Positions 16,614-25,665 of a stretch of 39,003 bases of DNA are shown here, piece by piece; within the stretch, counting starts at the first letter, position 1; each line of letters starts with the position of its first letter. This DNA comes from JBJFCE01 sp051888775 (lineage in GTDB: Bacteria > Bacillota > Clostridia > Lachnospirales > Lachnospiraceae): assembly GCA_051888775.1 (NCBI GenBank), contig JBJFCE010000074.1, positions 1 to 39,003 on the forward strand, in the 5' to 3' direction. A program made the translations under genes and the position numbers. The notes beneath the pieces are model-generated. The model was given only the letters and a program-made list of their open reading frames with translations. It was not told the DNA's origin and ran no database searches.

Positions 16614-18122
16614 TCTCGCGGATACCCGCTGGTATACTTTTGGAAACAGTCCCTTCTCTACGATAAAGATATCATGAAGATCATCTTTTCTGATGCAGAG
16701 ATAATCTCCCGGTTTTCCAAGCTGATACTGCTCCTCATTCCCTACCGGAAATACCTTGACTGTTTTGGTCAATTTCTTTGCATATACCTCAATATCCCCG
16801 ATGCTTTCACACTTTCCAGCATACGGAAGCAATTCTTCCACGCGATTATCCGTATTGCTCTTTACGATCGGCTTATAAGCCAATTTTTTCAGTGCCGGCA
16901 TTTTTCCTGCCCGGATACGATTCCATTTGCCAAACTCCTCTTTATCACGCAGATACACTTCTCCCTGCAAACCGATCATAATATAGTGATTTCCGTCAAC
17001 CACCATATTCAGATCACCTTCCATGGAACGAATCGTTATCGGCGTTCCGACCGGGAAAATATCCGTCGGATTCACATAGCCGAGTGATATTACTTTATGC
17101 TTGTATTCTCTCATCCCGGCTGCATCTGCTTCGTACGTTGCCGCATAGATCACCGCATTATGATCAAAAAATTGAGACATTCTGCTGCCAAAGAAAGACT
17201 GGGTATTGAGTGTCGGATGCTTTGCCTCATACAGCTTTCTGCTGACAAATCCGCCCGCCTTATCCGTATGACCACCGCCCGAACCGATTCCTTCCGTCAG
17301 ATACGCAACCAGTTCATTGGCATGGACCTCTTTGCTGCAGCTTCTGACCGACAACTTATATCCGTCATCCTGCTCATTATAGACAACGCAGGAATGAATT
17401 TCCGCTACCTGTATCAGAAAATCGCTGATCAGACCAAGCAGATTCGGATCACACGGTTTCGTTTTTACCACAACGTAATGATAATCCGCATTATACATAC
17501 TTCTTAACAAGGCAATACCGGCGATTTCCAGTTCCTGCAAGGACAGGTTACTCTGTTTGAGTTTTTGAATAATATTCGGATCATACATGATATCATCACG
17601 CATATCCATATCGTTCGGATTGAACACTTCGGTCAACTGATTGGAATCCGTATACAGACCATAATACAGTGCGGTTCCGAGCCGCATATTGGTAATCTGA
17701 TATCCTGCCTCACCAAGCATCTTCCATACCAACGTGGAACAGCTGTCATAAGACGGCTCAATCCTGCTCATCGGATAATCCTTTACCTCTACCTGATGAT
17801 GGTCAATGATCGCAATCGCATCGGCTTCCAACCTTGTAACATTTCCTGCCCCATACTGGCAATCCACAGTAATCAGGAGCCCCTCTACAGGCTGACTGCC
17901 GTCTTCCACATACTCAATCGGAATATCCAGATCTTCTAACATCAAAAGCAGATTTGCTTTATGGATCCGGTTTCGCCCACTATAGATCAAACGCACCGTT
18001 TTTTCTTTAAATTTAAAATAAGAATACAGACCATAGCCCGAAGCGATTGCATCACCGTCGGGATTATCATGGCACTGAATTGTAATAGAATCATACTTTT
18101 CCAGATCTTTTAGCTGCAGCAT
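16608..18122 (-). CDS. DHH-DHHA1 phosphoesterase with C-terminal extension
   Basis: Predicted Mn-dependent phosphoesterase of the NrnA/GdpP superfamily, 504 residues. The DHH domain shows CHDNPDGDAIASGYG near the N-terminus, LLITVDC and AIIDHHQ. The DHHA1 domain contains the substrate-binding GSGGGHTDKAGG. About 180 residues beyond DHHA1 form an extra domain I do not recognise, making it longer than NrnA (about 320). The start ATG 18122 has GAGAGG at good spacing; the ATG at 18137 has none. The gene start overlaps the 3' end of the GGDEF-EAL gene by 32 bp. NrnA-type enzymes digest short oligonucleotides including pGpG, which is the product of EAL domains; the link is inference. Confidence 0.82.
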   Translation of the reverse strand: MLQLKDLEKYDSITIQCHDNPDGDAIASGYGLYSYFKFKEKTVRLIYSGRNRIHKANLLLMLEDLDIPIEYVEDGSQPVEGLLITVDCQYGAGNVTRLEADAIAIIDHHQVEVKDYPMSRIEPSYDSCSTLVWKMLGEAGYQITNMRLGTALYYGLYTDSNQLTEVFNPNDMDMRDDIMYDPNIIQKLKQSNLSLQELEIAGIALLRSMYNADYHYVVVKTKPCDPNLLGLISDFLIQVAEIHSCVVYNEQDDGYKLSVRSCSKEVHANELVAYLTEGIGSGGGHTDKAGGFVSRKLYEAKHPTLNTQSFFGSRMSQFFDHNAVIYAATYEADAAGMREYKHKVISLGYVNPTDIFPVGTPITIRSMEGDLNMVVDGNHYIMIGLQGEVYLRDKEEFGKWNRIRAGKMPALKKLAYKPIVKSNTDNRVEELLPYAGKCESIGDIEVYAKKLTKTVKVFPVGNEEQYQLGKPGDYLCIRKDDLHDIFIVEKGLFPKVYQRVSARK

Positions 18123-20844
18123 TCTTTTGCCTCTCATGTTTTTTCTGTGTATTTAATCCGGAGAGATTTCCCTCATTCTCCGCTTTCTGTTGTAATAACG
18201 GTGCAAACTTCTCATCAAAGGAAGTCCGGTTCATCGGTCTTCCGAAATAATATCCCTGAATCAGTCTGACCTTCATTCCTTCCAGCACCTGCATCTGCTC
18301 CTTGCGCTCGATTCCTTCCACGCAGACATAGACGCCGATTGACTGGGCAAGCTCTGCCACCATCTTGATAAATGCCTGTGAATATGTATCCTTATCCAGA
18401 TCCTTAACAAAGGTCTGATCCACCTTAATCACGTCTAACGGCATTTCCCTGATATGATTCAGCGAAGAATAGCCGGTTCCGAAATCGTCCAACGCAATCC
18501 GAACCCCAAGCGCCTTGATCCTGCCGAGAATATTCTTCATCTTCTCCATATCATTAATTGCAAGACTTTCCGTTACTTCCAGTGTCAGATTGCCCGCATT
18601 GATCCCGCTCTCGTGAATAACAGTTTCAATGGATTCTACCACATCACTTTGAAGGAGCTGGACAACGGAGAGATTGACATTGATCTTATAATTCGGATAC
18701 CCGTTATCATTCCACTCCCGAAGCGTTTTACATGCTTCTCTGAGTACAAAATTGCCAATCGGATTGATCAGTCCCAGATACTCCGCAAGCGGAATAAATT
18801 CGGAAGGAGATATAAATCCGAGTTCCGCCGAATTCCAACGCACCAGTGCTTCTGCACCTGTACAGGGATTCCCTTCTTCCTGAATATCCACGATCGGCTG
18901 ATAATAGACCTCAAAGCCCTGATATCCCTGATTGGTAGCATCACGCATATTTTTTTCCATATCCAGACGTCTTCCGGAATCCGAATTTATCTTGTCCGTA
19001 TACCGTGCAATCCGATTCTTGCCGCCATGCTTTGCCTCATACATGGCAATATCTGCTTTTTTAATCAGATCCTGCACATTGTCGCTCTCATCCGGGAACT
19101 CTGCAATACCCATACTCATCGTACAGTAATAGTCGGCATCCTTCAAGAACCAAGGTTTGGAAAAGATCAGCTTAATTGCCTCTACGATCCGCTCCAGACG
19201 CGGATAGAGTTCCACGGGAATAATAATAACGAATTCATCTCCACCCATGCGGTAACAGGTATCCTGAATATCCTCTATCCGTTGTATGCTATGTGCGATC
19301 GCCTGCAGCAGCACATCACCGTACTGGTGTCCGAGCCCGTCATTGATATGTTTAAAATCATCCAGATCCAAATAGAGAATCGCACCCTTTTGATGATGCT
19401 TCTTGGCGTAATCGATCTGAATCGCCAGATCCCTCTCGCAACACATACGGTTATAAAGTCCTGTCAGATAATCAGTATATGCCTGCTGTTCGATTTTCTT
19501 CTGGTATAGTTTCTTTTCCGTAATATCATAAGCTGAATAAAGAAGCGCCTTTCGCCCATCCATCCATGTAATCACAGTGGTATACAACTCATAATATCTG
19601 GCTTTCTCTTTACGGAAGATCTCTCTGTGTTCCTCCTCACCGACCATGCCGGGATTCACAAAAATTTCTTCCAGCCTTCCTTCCATCAATTCCTTCTCAA
19701 AGGTAGCTTTCAATACCCTGTTGACAAACAGGGTCATACCGGTTGCCTGATCCCGCACATATACTGCACACCCCACATGATCCAACAGGGCTTCCAGCGT
19801 TGCATACGAGCTGACCAACGAATTTTTCTGGATACGTTTCGTCAGAATGCTCTGTATCACCTGCACGGTGTCATGGAGAAAACGGATTTCTTCCTCACTC
19901 CAATGCTTCTTTTTCTTACACTCGTGAAACGATGCATACATGCTGACCTGCCCGTTTACGAACATCGGAAAGGTCGCACGTGCCATAATATGCGCTTTCT
20001 CCATCCATTCCCGTTCCTGTGACGGACACTCCGTATCATAAGAAACCACGCTTACCGTATTGCCCTTTAACAAGGGAGAGCGCACAATATTTCTTGTTTT
20101 TTCAAACACGGAAACCAACCCCTGATGGCACCATTCCGCCACCACATCCATGGTCTCACCGTCCCGGTTCAGTTTGAAAATCTGTGCACTTCCGATATCG
20201 AGATGTTCTCCTGCAATCCGAAGAATATCGGTAAATACCACCTCCACAGGGTCATCCCTGTCCAACAACTGTACGATCTGTGTCAGAGCCTCAGCCCGCT
20301 TCAGTGCCAGCCCCAAGCTCTCTTTATCCGTTATATTCTTCTGGTTCCTGATCTCTGTATCCATTACCCGGATACGTGCTTCCAGGATACTCTGTGTCAG
20401 AATACGGATCAGATCCATGATATGATACAGATTTTTTTCTTCTATCTGTCTTGACATTCCGTCTAACAGATTGTCCCCTTCTTCCATTTTAAGAACCGCA
20501 CAGATTCCCCAAGTCAGTATCGGCTTTTTATCAATATTGATATTAATCGCGGCAATTTTAACATTGTCGTAGCAGGTGTCCTCAACAATCTGATCCTCCA
20601 ACGGATCAGCCATCACGCGCTCACATACACGAAAAAAAGCATCCTGACCAAAGCTGTCAAACAGTCTGCGAACTTCCGCTTCACTGCCTGACATCTCCGT
20701 CAGCATGCATCCTTCCTGATCTACACAAAAAGCATAGAGATTTCCAACCGTACAGAAATAATCCTGTATCTTCTTCAATCTCGTTTTATCAATAACATGA
20801 TCTGTCGAAATCCCCGCCTGCATTCCTTTGATAATGCTCTCCAT
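18091..20844 (-). CDS. GGDEF-EAL cyclic di-GMP enzyme with sensor domains
   Basis: Signalling protein of 917 residues making or degrading cyclic di-GMP. The N-terminal ~130 residues look like a PocR/PAS-type sensor (LKKIQDYFCTVGNLYAF), followed by a GAF-like domain (about 190-340) and a PAS-like domain (about 350-460). The GGDEF domain is intact at the signature (RMGGDEFVI), and so is EAL: AEALVRW, NLTLEVTES, LDDFGTGYSSL and VCVEGIE. No transmembrane segment is seen, so it is cytoplasmic. Both activities could be live. The start at 20844 has AAGGAGC; the ATG at 20883 does not. It overlaps the DHH phosphoesterase gene downstream. Confidence 0.92.
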   Translation of the reverse strand: MESIIKGMQAGISTDHVIDKTRLKKIQDYFCTVGNLYAFCVDQEGCMLTEMSGSEAEVRRLFDSFGQDAFFRVCERVMADPLEDQIVEDTCYDNVKIAAININIDKKPILTWGICAVLKMEEGDNLLDGMSRQIEEKNLYHIMDLIRILTQSILEARIRVMDTEIRNQKNITDKESLGLALKRAEALTQIVQLLDRDDPVEVVFTDILRIAGEHLDIGSAQIFKLNRDGETMDVVAEWCHQGLVSVFEKTRNIVRSPLLKGNTVSVVSYDTECPSQEREWMEKAHIMARATFPMFVNGQVSMYASFHECKKKKHWSEEEIRFLHDTVQVIQSILTKRIQKNSLVSSYATLEALLDHVGCAVYVRDQATGMTLFVNRVLKATFEKELMEGRLEEIFVNPGMVGEEEHREIFRKEKARYYELYTTVITWMDGRKALLYSAYDITEKKLYQKKIEQQAYTDYLTGLYNRMCCERDLAIQIDYAKKHHQKGAILYLDLDDFKHINDGLGHQYGDVLLQAIAHSIQRIEDIQDTCYRMGGDEFVIIIPVELYPRLERIVEAIKLIFSKPWFLKDADYYCTMSMGIAEFPDESDNVQDLIKKADIAMYEAKHGGKNRIARYTDKINSDSGRRLDMEKNMRDATNQGYQGFEVYYQPIVDIQEEGNPCTGAEALVRWNSAELGFISPSEFIPLAEYLGLINPIGNFVLREACKTLREWNDNGYPNYKINVNLSVVQLLQSDVVESIETVIHESGINAGNLTLEVTESLAINDMEKMKNILGRIKALGVRIALDDFGTGYSSLNHIREMPLDVIKVDQTFVKDLDKDTYSQAFIKMVAELAQSIGVYVCVEGIERKEQMQVLEGMKVRLIQGYYFGRPMNRTSFDEKFAPLLQQKAENEGNLSGLNTQKKHERQKNAAAKRSGKV

Positions 20845-20937
20845 GATATGAGCTCCTTGCTTAATCCATGTCCCCTTGATCATGGATTATATAATATTAC
20901 CCCACATATATTCTACTTCATATTCATGGCAAATGCA

Positions 20938-20972
20938 ACAATGGAACCGAAGAAAATCCCCGGTTCCATTGT
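20938..20972 (-). terminator. Candidate terminator after guaB
   Basis: A perfect 12-bp stem (20938-20949 with 20961-20972) with an 11-nt loop lies 24 bp after the guaB stop. On the minus strand it is followed by TTGCATTTG, a poor U tract; on the plus strand by CATTTTTC. The stem is strong but the tail makes the call uncertain. Confidence 0.5.
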
Positions 20973-20995
20973 CATTTTTCATAAATTTTCGTCGT

Positions 20996-22453
20996 TTATT
21001 TATCATCCGTACTATAGTTCGGTGCTTCTTTTGTAATATGAATGTCATGCGGATGGCTCTCACGCAGTGCCGCAGCAGATATCTTTACGAACTTTCCGTT
21101 CTGCTTTAATTCCTCGATCGTACGTGTACCGCAGTAGCCCATACCGGAGCGCAGGCCGCCCATCAGCTGGAATACCGTATCCTCCACCATGCCTTTGTAA
21201 GCAACTCGTCCTTCCACGCCTTCCGGAACAAGCTTCTTTGCATCCGTCTGGAAATAGCGGTCCTTGCTGCCGTTTTCCATTGCAGCGATCGATCCCATGC
21301 CACGGTATACTTTATATTTTCTGCCCTGGAACAGCTCAAACGTTCCCGGTGCTTCATCACAGCCTGCAAAGATGGAGCCCATCATACATACGTTACCGCC
21401 GGCTGCGATTGCCTTGGTCAGATCTCCGGAATACTTGATACCACCGTCTGCAATGATCGGAATGCCATACTCCTTGGCAACGGCATAAGAATCCATAATT
21501 GCGGAAATCTGCGGAACACCGATACCTGCGACGATACGGGTGGTACAAATGGAGCCCGGTCCGATACCGACCTTAACCGCATCGGCACCAGCCTCAATTA
21601 ATGCTCTTGTTCCTTCTCCGGTAGCAACGTTACCTGCAATGACCTGCAGATCCGGATATTTTTCCTTGATCATACGCAGACAGCGAAGAACGTTCTCGGA
21701 ATGTCCGTGTGCACTGTCCAGTACGACAACGTCCACCTTGGCATCCACAAGCGCTGCAACACGATCCAGCACATTGGCTGTAATACCAACGCCCGCACCG
21801 CAGAGAAGTCTTCCCTGAGAATCCTTTGCAGCCAAAGGATATTTGATTGTTTTCTCGATATCCTTAATGGTAATCAGACCTACCAGATTGTAATCATCAT
21901 CTACGATCGGAAGTTTTTCTTTTCTTGCCTTTGCAAGAATCTTCTTTGCTTCCTCAAGCGTGATGCCGGCCTTGGCGGTGATCAGCCCTTCACTGGTCAT
22001 GGATTCCTTGATCTTCTTCGTAAAATCCGTTTCAAACTTCAGATCACGGTTTGTAATAATACCGACCAGCTTTCTTCCCTCTGTGATCGGAACACCGGAA
22101 ATACGGAACTTGCCCATCAATGCATCGGCATCTGCAAGTGTATGTTCCGGAGAAAGAGAAAAAGGATCGGTGATAACGCCGTTCTCGGAACGCTTTACCT
22201 TGTCAACCTCCTCAGCCTGTGCCTCAATCGACATATTCTTGTGAATAATACCGATACCGCCCTGTCTGGCCATGGCGATTGCCATTCTGTGTTCCGTGAC
22301 CGTATCCATTCCGGCACTCATAACCGGAATATTCAGCTTGATCTTCTTTGTAAGCCATGTGGTTAAATCAATCTGATTTGGAATCACCTGAGAATAACTC
22401 GGTACCAACAGCACATCATCAAAAGTAATTCCTTCACCAATAATCTGACCCAT
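20996..22453 (-). CDS. guaB: Inosine-5'-monophosphate dehydrogenase
   Basis: Catalyses the NAD-dependent oxidation of IMP to XMP, the committed step of GMP synthesis. It is 485 residues. The TIM barrel opens with EGITFDDVLLVPSYSQV. Two CBS domains (about 95-205) are inserted. The active-site Cys is in GIGPGSICTTRIVAGIG, and the IMP-binding ADGGIKYSGD and mobile flap MGSIAAMENGSKDRYF follow. GAGGAGG precedes the ATG. A complete family A hairpin element lies 37 bp upstream in the same orientation, so it may form part of the leader. No gene for GMP synthase is adjacent. Confidence 0.97.
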   Translation of the reverse strand: MGQIIGEGITFDDVLLVPSYSQVIPNQIDLTTWLTKKIKLNIPVMSAGMDTVTEHRMAIAMARQGGIGIIHKNMSIEAQAEEVDKVKRSENGVITDPFSLSPEHTLADADALMGKFRISGVPITEGRKLVGIITNRDLKFETDFTKKIKESMTSEGLITAKAGITLEEAKKILAKARKEKLPIVDDDYNLVGLITIKDIEKTIKYPLAAKDSQGRLLCGAGVGITANVLDRVAALVDAKVDVVVLDSAHGHSENVLRCLRMIKEKYPDLQVIAGNVATGEGTRALIEAGADAVKVGIGPGSICTTRIVAGIGVPQISAIMDSYAVAKEYGIPIIADGGIKYSGDLTKAIAAGGNVCMMGSIFAGCDEAPGTFELFQGRKYKVYRGMGSIAAMENGSKDRYFQTDAKKLVPEGVEGRVAYKGMVEDTVFQLMGGLRSGMGYCGTRTIEELKQNGKFVKISAAALRESHPHDIHITKEAPNYSTDDK

Positions 22454-22489
22454 TTTCTTGCTTCCTCCTCATAGTTTGTATTTTTATCA

Positions 22490-22690
22490 GGCATTTGCAA
22501 AACTCTGCCCGTGGACCGGAGCCGGTGCTTACCAGCTTGTCGGTGGTGGGCACGCTTTCGCTACACTTCGCCCGTAGCGGTACATAAGACACCAAAATAC
22601 GGTGCCTAAGTATCGACGGACTCACAGTGCCCACCACCGACAAGCTGGTAAGCACCGGCTCCGGTCCACGGGCAGAGTTTCGCAAATGCC
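22490..22690 (-). repeat. Family A hairpin element, complete copy (63-bp stem)
   Basis: Arms 22490-22552 and 22628-22690 pair over 63 bp with a single mismatch. On the minus strand the core has P2 GTCCGT/ACGGGC (one G-U), P3 CGATAC/GTACCG (one mismatch), P4 GGCACC/GGTGTC (one G-U), and ends with GAAGTGTAGCGAAAGCG. Compared with the copy at 7093, P4 has changed on both sides and kept pairing. The arms align with those of the 7093 copy, with paired substitutions. It occupies nearly all of the gap between guaB and the membrane protein at 22731. Confidence 0.87.
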
Positions 22691-22730
22691 TATGTATTTT
22701 TATTTTTTATAACAAAATTATGTGCCGGTG

Positions 22731-23225
22731 TCAATCCGTAAATACTTTTCTCGGTGCAATATTTTTGATCGCATGCACAAGAGCCTCATTTGGCTCCAGA
22801 ATTACACCGCTTTGTCCATTGTGTACCAGAAGATAACGGTTTGCCTCGCTTCTTCCCGAGCTGTAATCCGCCACTTTTCCGAGACGATCCTTATAATCTG
22901 CCACATGCCATGAGTTGACCGGTGCAAACACCTCCAGACGCTCCATATTGATCTGGGCGATTTTTTTACGTTTGCTCTTTGCCATGATCTTGTCCACGGT
23001 CAGTTCCTTATCCACATACAGATACTCATATTCCAGATTTGCATTCATATACGCAAAATATGCCGCCACACCAAACAGTATCACTCCCAGCAGCATCAGG
23101 ATATTCGAAGTCAGAAAAAACAAAACCGCAAATACTGCGGCACACGCAATCACAAATCCGCTCAATATCTTATCCTTCATCGGCGTTTCTCTTTTCACCA
23201 GTAATTCCACATAGCTTTCACTCAT
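22731..23225 (-). CDS. Two-helix membrane protein of unknown function
   Basis: Protein of 164 residues with two adjacent hydrophobic segments at about 20-37 and 41-60, separated by a turn, with both ends predicted in the cytoplasm. The remaining ~100 residues (YEYLYVDKELTVDKIMAKSKRK onward) read as a soluble beta-rich domain, reminiscent of membrane-proximal PH-like domains; the final part contains NRYLLVHNGQ and ILEPNEALV. I do not assign a confident family. The ribosome site (CTGGA) is weak. It is divergent from the plus-strand gene at 23461 and has the family A hairpin 40 bp downstream of its stop. Confidence 0.7.
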   Translation of the reverse strand: MSESYVELLVKRETPMKDKILSGFVIACAAVFAVLFFLTSNILMLLGVILFGVAAYFAYMNANLEYEYLYVDKELTVDKIMAKSKRKKIAQINMERLEVFAPVNSWHVADYKDRLGKVADYSSGRSEANRYLLVHNGQSGVILEPNEALVHAIKNIAPRKVFTD

Positions 23226-23460
23226 AGTTTTCCAGCCTTTCCGGTACGTAAAAGTGCTTCACTCCTACGCCCTTTTCTTTCTGTATTCTGTTTCACCACA
23301 AAAAAATCCTGTGCAATAAAACATTCTTACTATAAATAATAGAACATCTTCCCTGATTATTCAATAAAGTTCATTCTTTTTTTAGATTCTTTTTGGGAAT
23401 GCTTCATTGACTTTCTGCCCATGCGACAGTAAGATATTTCTATACGAGAGGGACATACAA

Positions 23461-24150
23461 ATGGGTGATTATAATACGGTAAATGAAGAAATCCGTGCGC
23501 AGCGCGAAAAAGTCAGAAAGATGCCTTGGTACAAACAGCTGGGGCACTACTGGCATTATAATAAATGGATCATTTTGGGAACTGCTGCCGCTGTTATTTT
23601 GATTGTCAGCATGATCAGAAGTGCCATCAATCACAAGGATGCCTATCTGACGGGCGTTCTCATGAATTCCAATCCGTCCGAATCCGAAGCAGAAGCCTTA
23701 GAACAGCTATATATCGATCATTACGGAGTGAATACCGAACGCTATTCTGTAGATTTTGACTGTTCGCTCGGTTACCATATAGAAGACCCTACCGATTCCG
23801 TCAGCACTTATACACCGCCTAAAATGCTAGCCTATTCCGAAGGGAAAGTGGGCGACTTCTTTCTCTGTGATACGGATACGTATGATTTCTTTGCACAGAG
23901 CGGTTATTTTGCAGATCTGAGGCAGGTACTTTCAGAAGATCTGCTGACGCAGTATGAGGACCGCCTTTACTATTATGATGCAGAAGACGGAAGAGGCGAA
24001 ATTCCCGTTGCCATCCGTTTGGAAACCCCGGAATCGTTTCGGTCTTTCCTCGGATATGCAGATGATGAGGAATTGCTGTTTTCCATTTTTTACAACAGCA
24101 GGCAACCTGAGCATGCGCTGGAATTTCTGTCCCTGATGTTCAATAACTAA
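23461..24150 (+). CDS. Single-pass membrane protein with extracellular domain, unknown function
   Basis: Protein of 229 residues. A cytoplasmic segment of about 33 residues rich in charged and aromatic residues (KMPWYKQLGHYWHYNKW) leads to one transmembrane helix at about 35-53. The rest is probably outside the cell and acidic; EGKVGDFFLCDTDTYDFF and YFADLRQVLSEDLL resemble pieces of extracellular solute-binding proteins, but the domain is too short for that family. GAGAGGG precedes ATG 23461; the longer reading from 23407 lacks a site. It stands alone between a divergent gene and a terminator. No function can be assigned. Confidence 0.7.
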   Translation: MGDYNTVNEEIRAQREKVRKMPWYKQLGHYWHYNKWIILGTAAAVILIVSMIRSAINHKDAYLTGVLMNSNPSESEAEALEQLYIDHYGVNTERYSVDFDCSLGYHIEDPTDSVSTYTPPKMLAYSEGKVGDFFLCDTDTYDFFAQSGYFADLRQVLSEDLLTQYEDRLYYYDAEDGRGEIPVAIRLETPESFRSFLGYADDEELLFSIFYNSRQPEHALEFLSLMFNN

Positions 24151-24187
24151 GCCAATATCAATTTTTTACTACATCTCTCCTAATAAA

Positions 24188-24225
24188 GAAAGAGGATGTC
24201 CATGATTTATCGGGCATCCTCTTTC
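24188..24225. terminator. Bidirectional terminator between convergent genes
   Basis: A 14-bp stem (24188-24201 with 24212-24225, one G-U pair) with a 10-nt loop lies between the plus-strand gene ending at 24150 and gatB ending at 24234. AT-rich sequence flanks both sides, so it can serve either direction. Confidence 0.7.
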
Positions 24226-24233
24226 AGTTTATT

Positions 24234-25664
24234 CTACAGCATTTCCTTCAACATCTGATTGACCATGGCAGGATCGGCTTTTCCGTGCATTGCCTTCATC
24301 GTCTGTCCGACCAGGAAACCAATCGCCTTTTCTTTTCCGTTTCGGTAATCTTCGACGGACTGCGGGTTGTTCGCAATGACCTGCTCAATCGTCTGCTTTA
24401 AGGCACCGCTGTCATTTACCGTTTTTAAACCATGCTCCTCCACGTACTGCTCCGGATCGATATCCTGATCAAACATCACCTCAAAGACTTCCTTTGCAAC
24501 CGTGCTGTTGATTGCCTTTTGATCCGTCAATTCTATCAGCTTTGCCAGATGCTCGGGTGAAAAACGGATATCCTCAGGATCCATCTCCCGCTCTTTTAAC
24601 AGACGCAGTGTCTCCACCATCAGCCAGTTGGAAACCTTCTTCGGCTGTCCGCAGATGGCAACGGTCTGTTCAAACAGGTCCGCCATATGCTTGGTCTCTG
24701 TGATGATCTGAATATCATAGTCCGGTATATCGTATTCCGCTTTATAACGTGCCATCTTTTCGGTACGAAATTCGGGCTGTTTTTCACGGATACGTGCAAG
24801 CATCTCCTCTGATACCACGATCGGGGTCAGATCAGGATCAGGGAAATAACGGTAATCCTGTGCATCCTCTTTACTTCTCATCGCATAAGAGCAGCCCTTG
24901 GTATCATCCCATCTTCTCGTCTCCTGAATGACTTCCTTTCCTTCTTCCAACAGATCGATCTGGCGCTCCCGCTCTCCTTCGATCGCATGCTGGATCGCAC
25001 GGAAGGAATTTAAGTTCTTCATCTCGGTACGGGTACCAAACTTCTCAGCACCTGCTTCACGGACGGACAGGTTCACATCCGCCCTCATGGAGCCCTCCTG
25101 AAGCTTACAGTCAGATGCTCCGAGATACTGGATGATCATACGAAGCTTTTCCAGATAGGCAATGACTTCTTCCGCACTGCGCATATCCGGCTCGGATACG
25201 ATCTCGATGAGCGGCACGCCGGAACGGTTGTAATCGACCAGTGTCGTATCTTCCCATTCGTCATGGATCAGCTTACCGGCATCCTCCTCCATATGGATCT
25301 CATGGATACCGACCTTCTTCTTACCCGCATCTGTTTCGATCTCCACATAGCCGTTTCTGCAGATCGGCAGATATAACTGGGAAATCTGATAGTTCTGCGG
25401 ATTATCCGGATAAAAATAATTCTTACGGTCAAACTTGGAATATCTCGTGATCTCACAGTTGGTTGCAAGCCCGACCGCAATTGCATGCTCCAATACCTGT
25501 TTATTCAATACCGGAAGGGAACCCGGCATGCCGGTACAGACCGGACAGGTATGGGAATTGGGCTCTCCGCCAAACTGTGTGGAGCATCCGCAAAAGATCT
25601 TTGTCTTCGTTGCAAGCTCTACATGCACTTCCAGTCCGATCACAGTTTCATAACTCTTGCTCAT
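24234..25664 (-). CDS. gatB: Aspartyl/glutamyl-tRNA amidotransferase subunit B
   Basis: tRNA-binding and kinase subunit of the GatCAB amidotransferase, 476 residues. The cradle domain starts with ETVIGLEVHVEL and contains the zinc-site region FCGCSTQFGGEPNSHTCPVC, NYFYPDNPQNYQISQ and the DYNRSGVPLIEIVSEPD motif. The helical and YqeY-like tail domain (about 325-476) binds the tRNA elbow and ends with GKADPAMVNQMLKEML. The start ATG 25664 has AGGAGGGG, 1 bp after the gatA stop; the reading from 25712 would overlap gatA. It is last in the aspS-gatC-gatA-gatB series. Confidence 0.96.
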   Translation of the reverse strand: MSKSYETVIGLEVHVELATKTKIFCGCSTQFGGEPNSHTCPVCTGMPGSLPVLNKQVLEHAIAVGLATNCEITRYSKFDRKNYFYPDNPQNYQISQLYLPICRNGYVEIETDAGKKKVGIHEIHMEEDAGKLIHDEWEDTTLVDYNRSGVPLIEIVSEPDMRSAEEVIAYLEKLRMIIQYLGASDCKLQEGSMRADVNLSVREAGAEKFGTRTEMKNLNSFRAIQHAIEGERERQIDLLEEGKEVIQETRRWDDTKGCSYAMRSKEDAQDYRYFPDPDLTPIVVSEEMLARIREKQPEFRTEKMARYKAEYDIPDYDIQIITETKHMADLFEQTVAICGQPKKVSNWLMVETLRLLKEREMDPEDIRFSPEHLAKLIELTDQKAINSTVAKEVFEVMFDQDIDPEQYVEEHGLKTVNDSGALKQTIEQVIANNPQSVEDYRNGKEKAIGFLVGQTMKAMHGKADPAMVNQMLKEML

Positions 25665-25665
25665 C

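Noticed and set aside
18454..19509. Long plus-strand open frame of 351 codons
   Set aside because: It is antisense to the GGDEF-EAL coding sequence, with no ribosome site and no recognisable domain.
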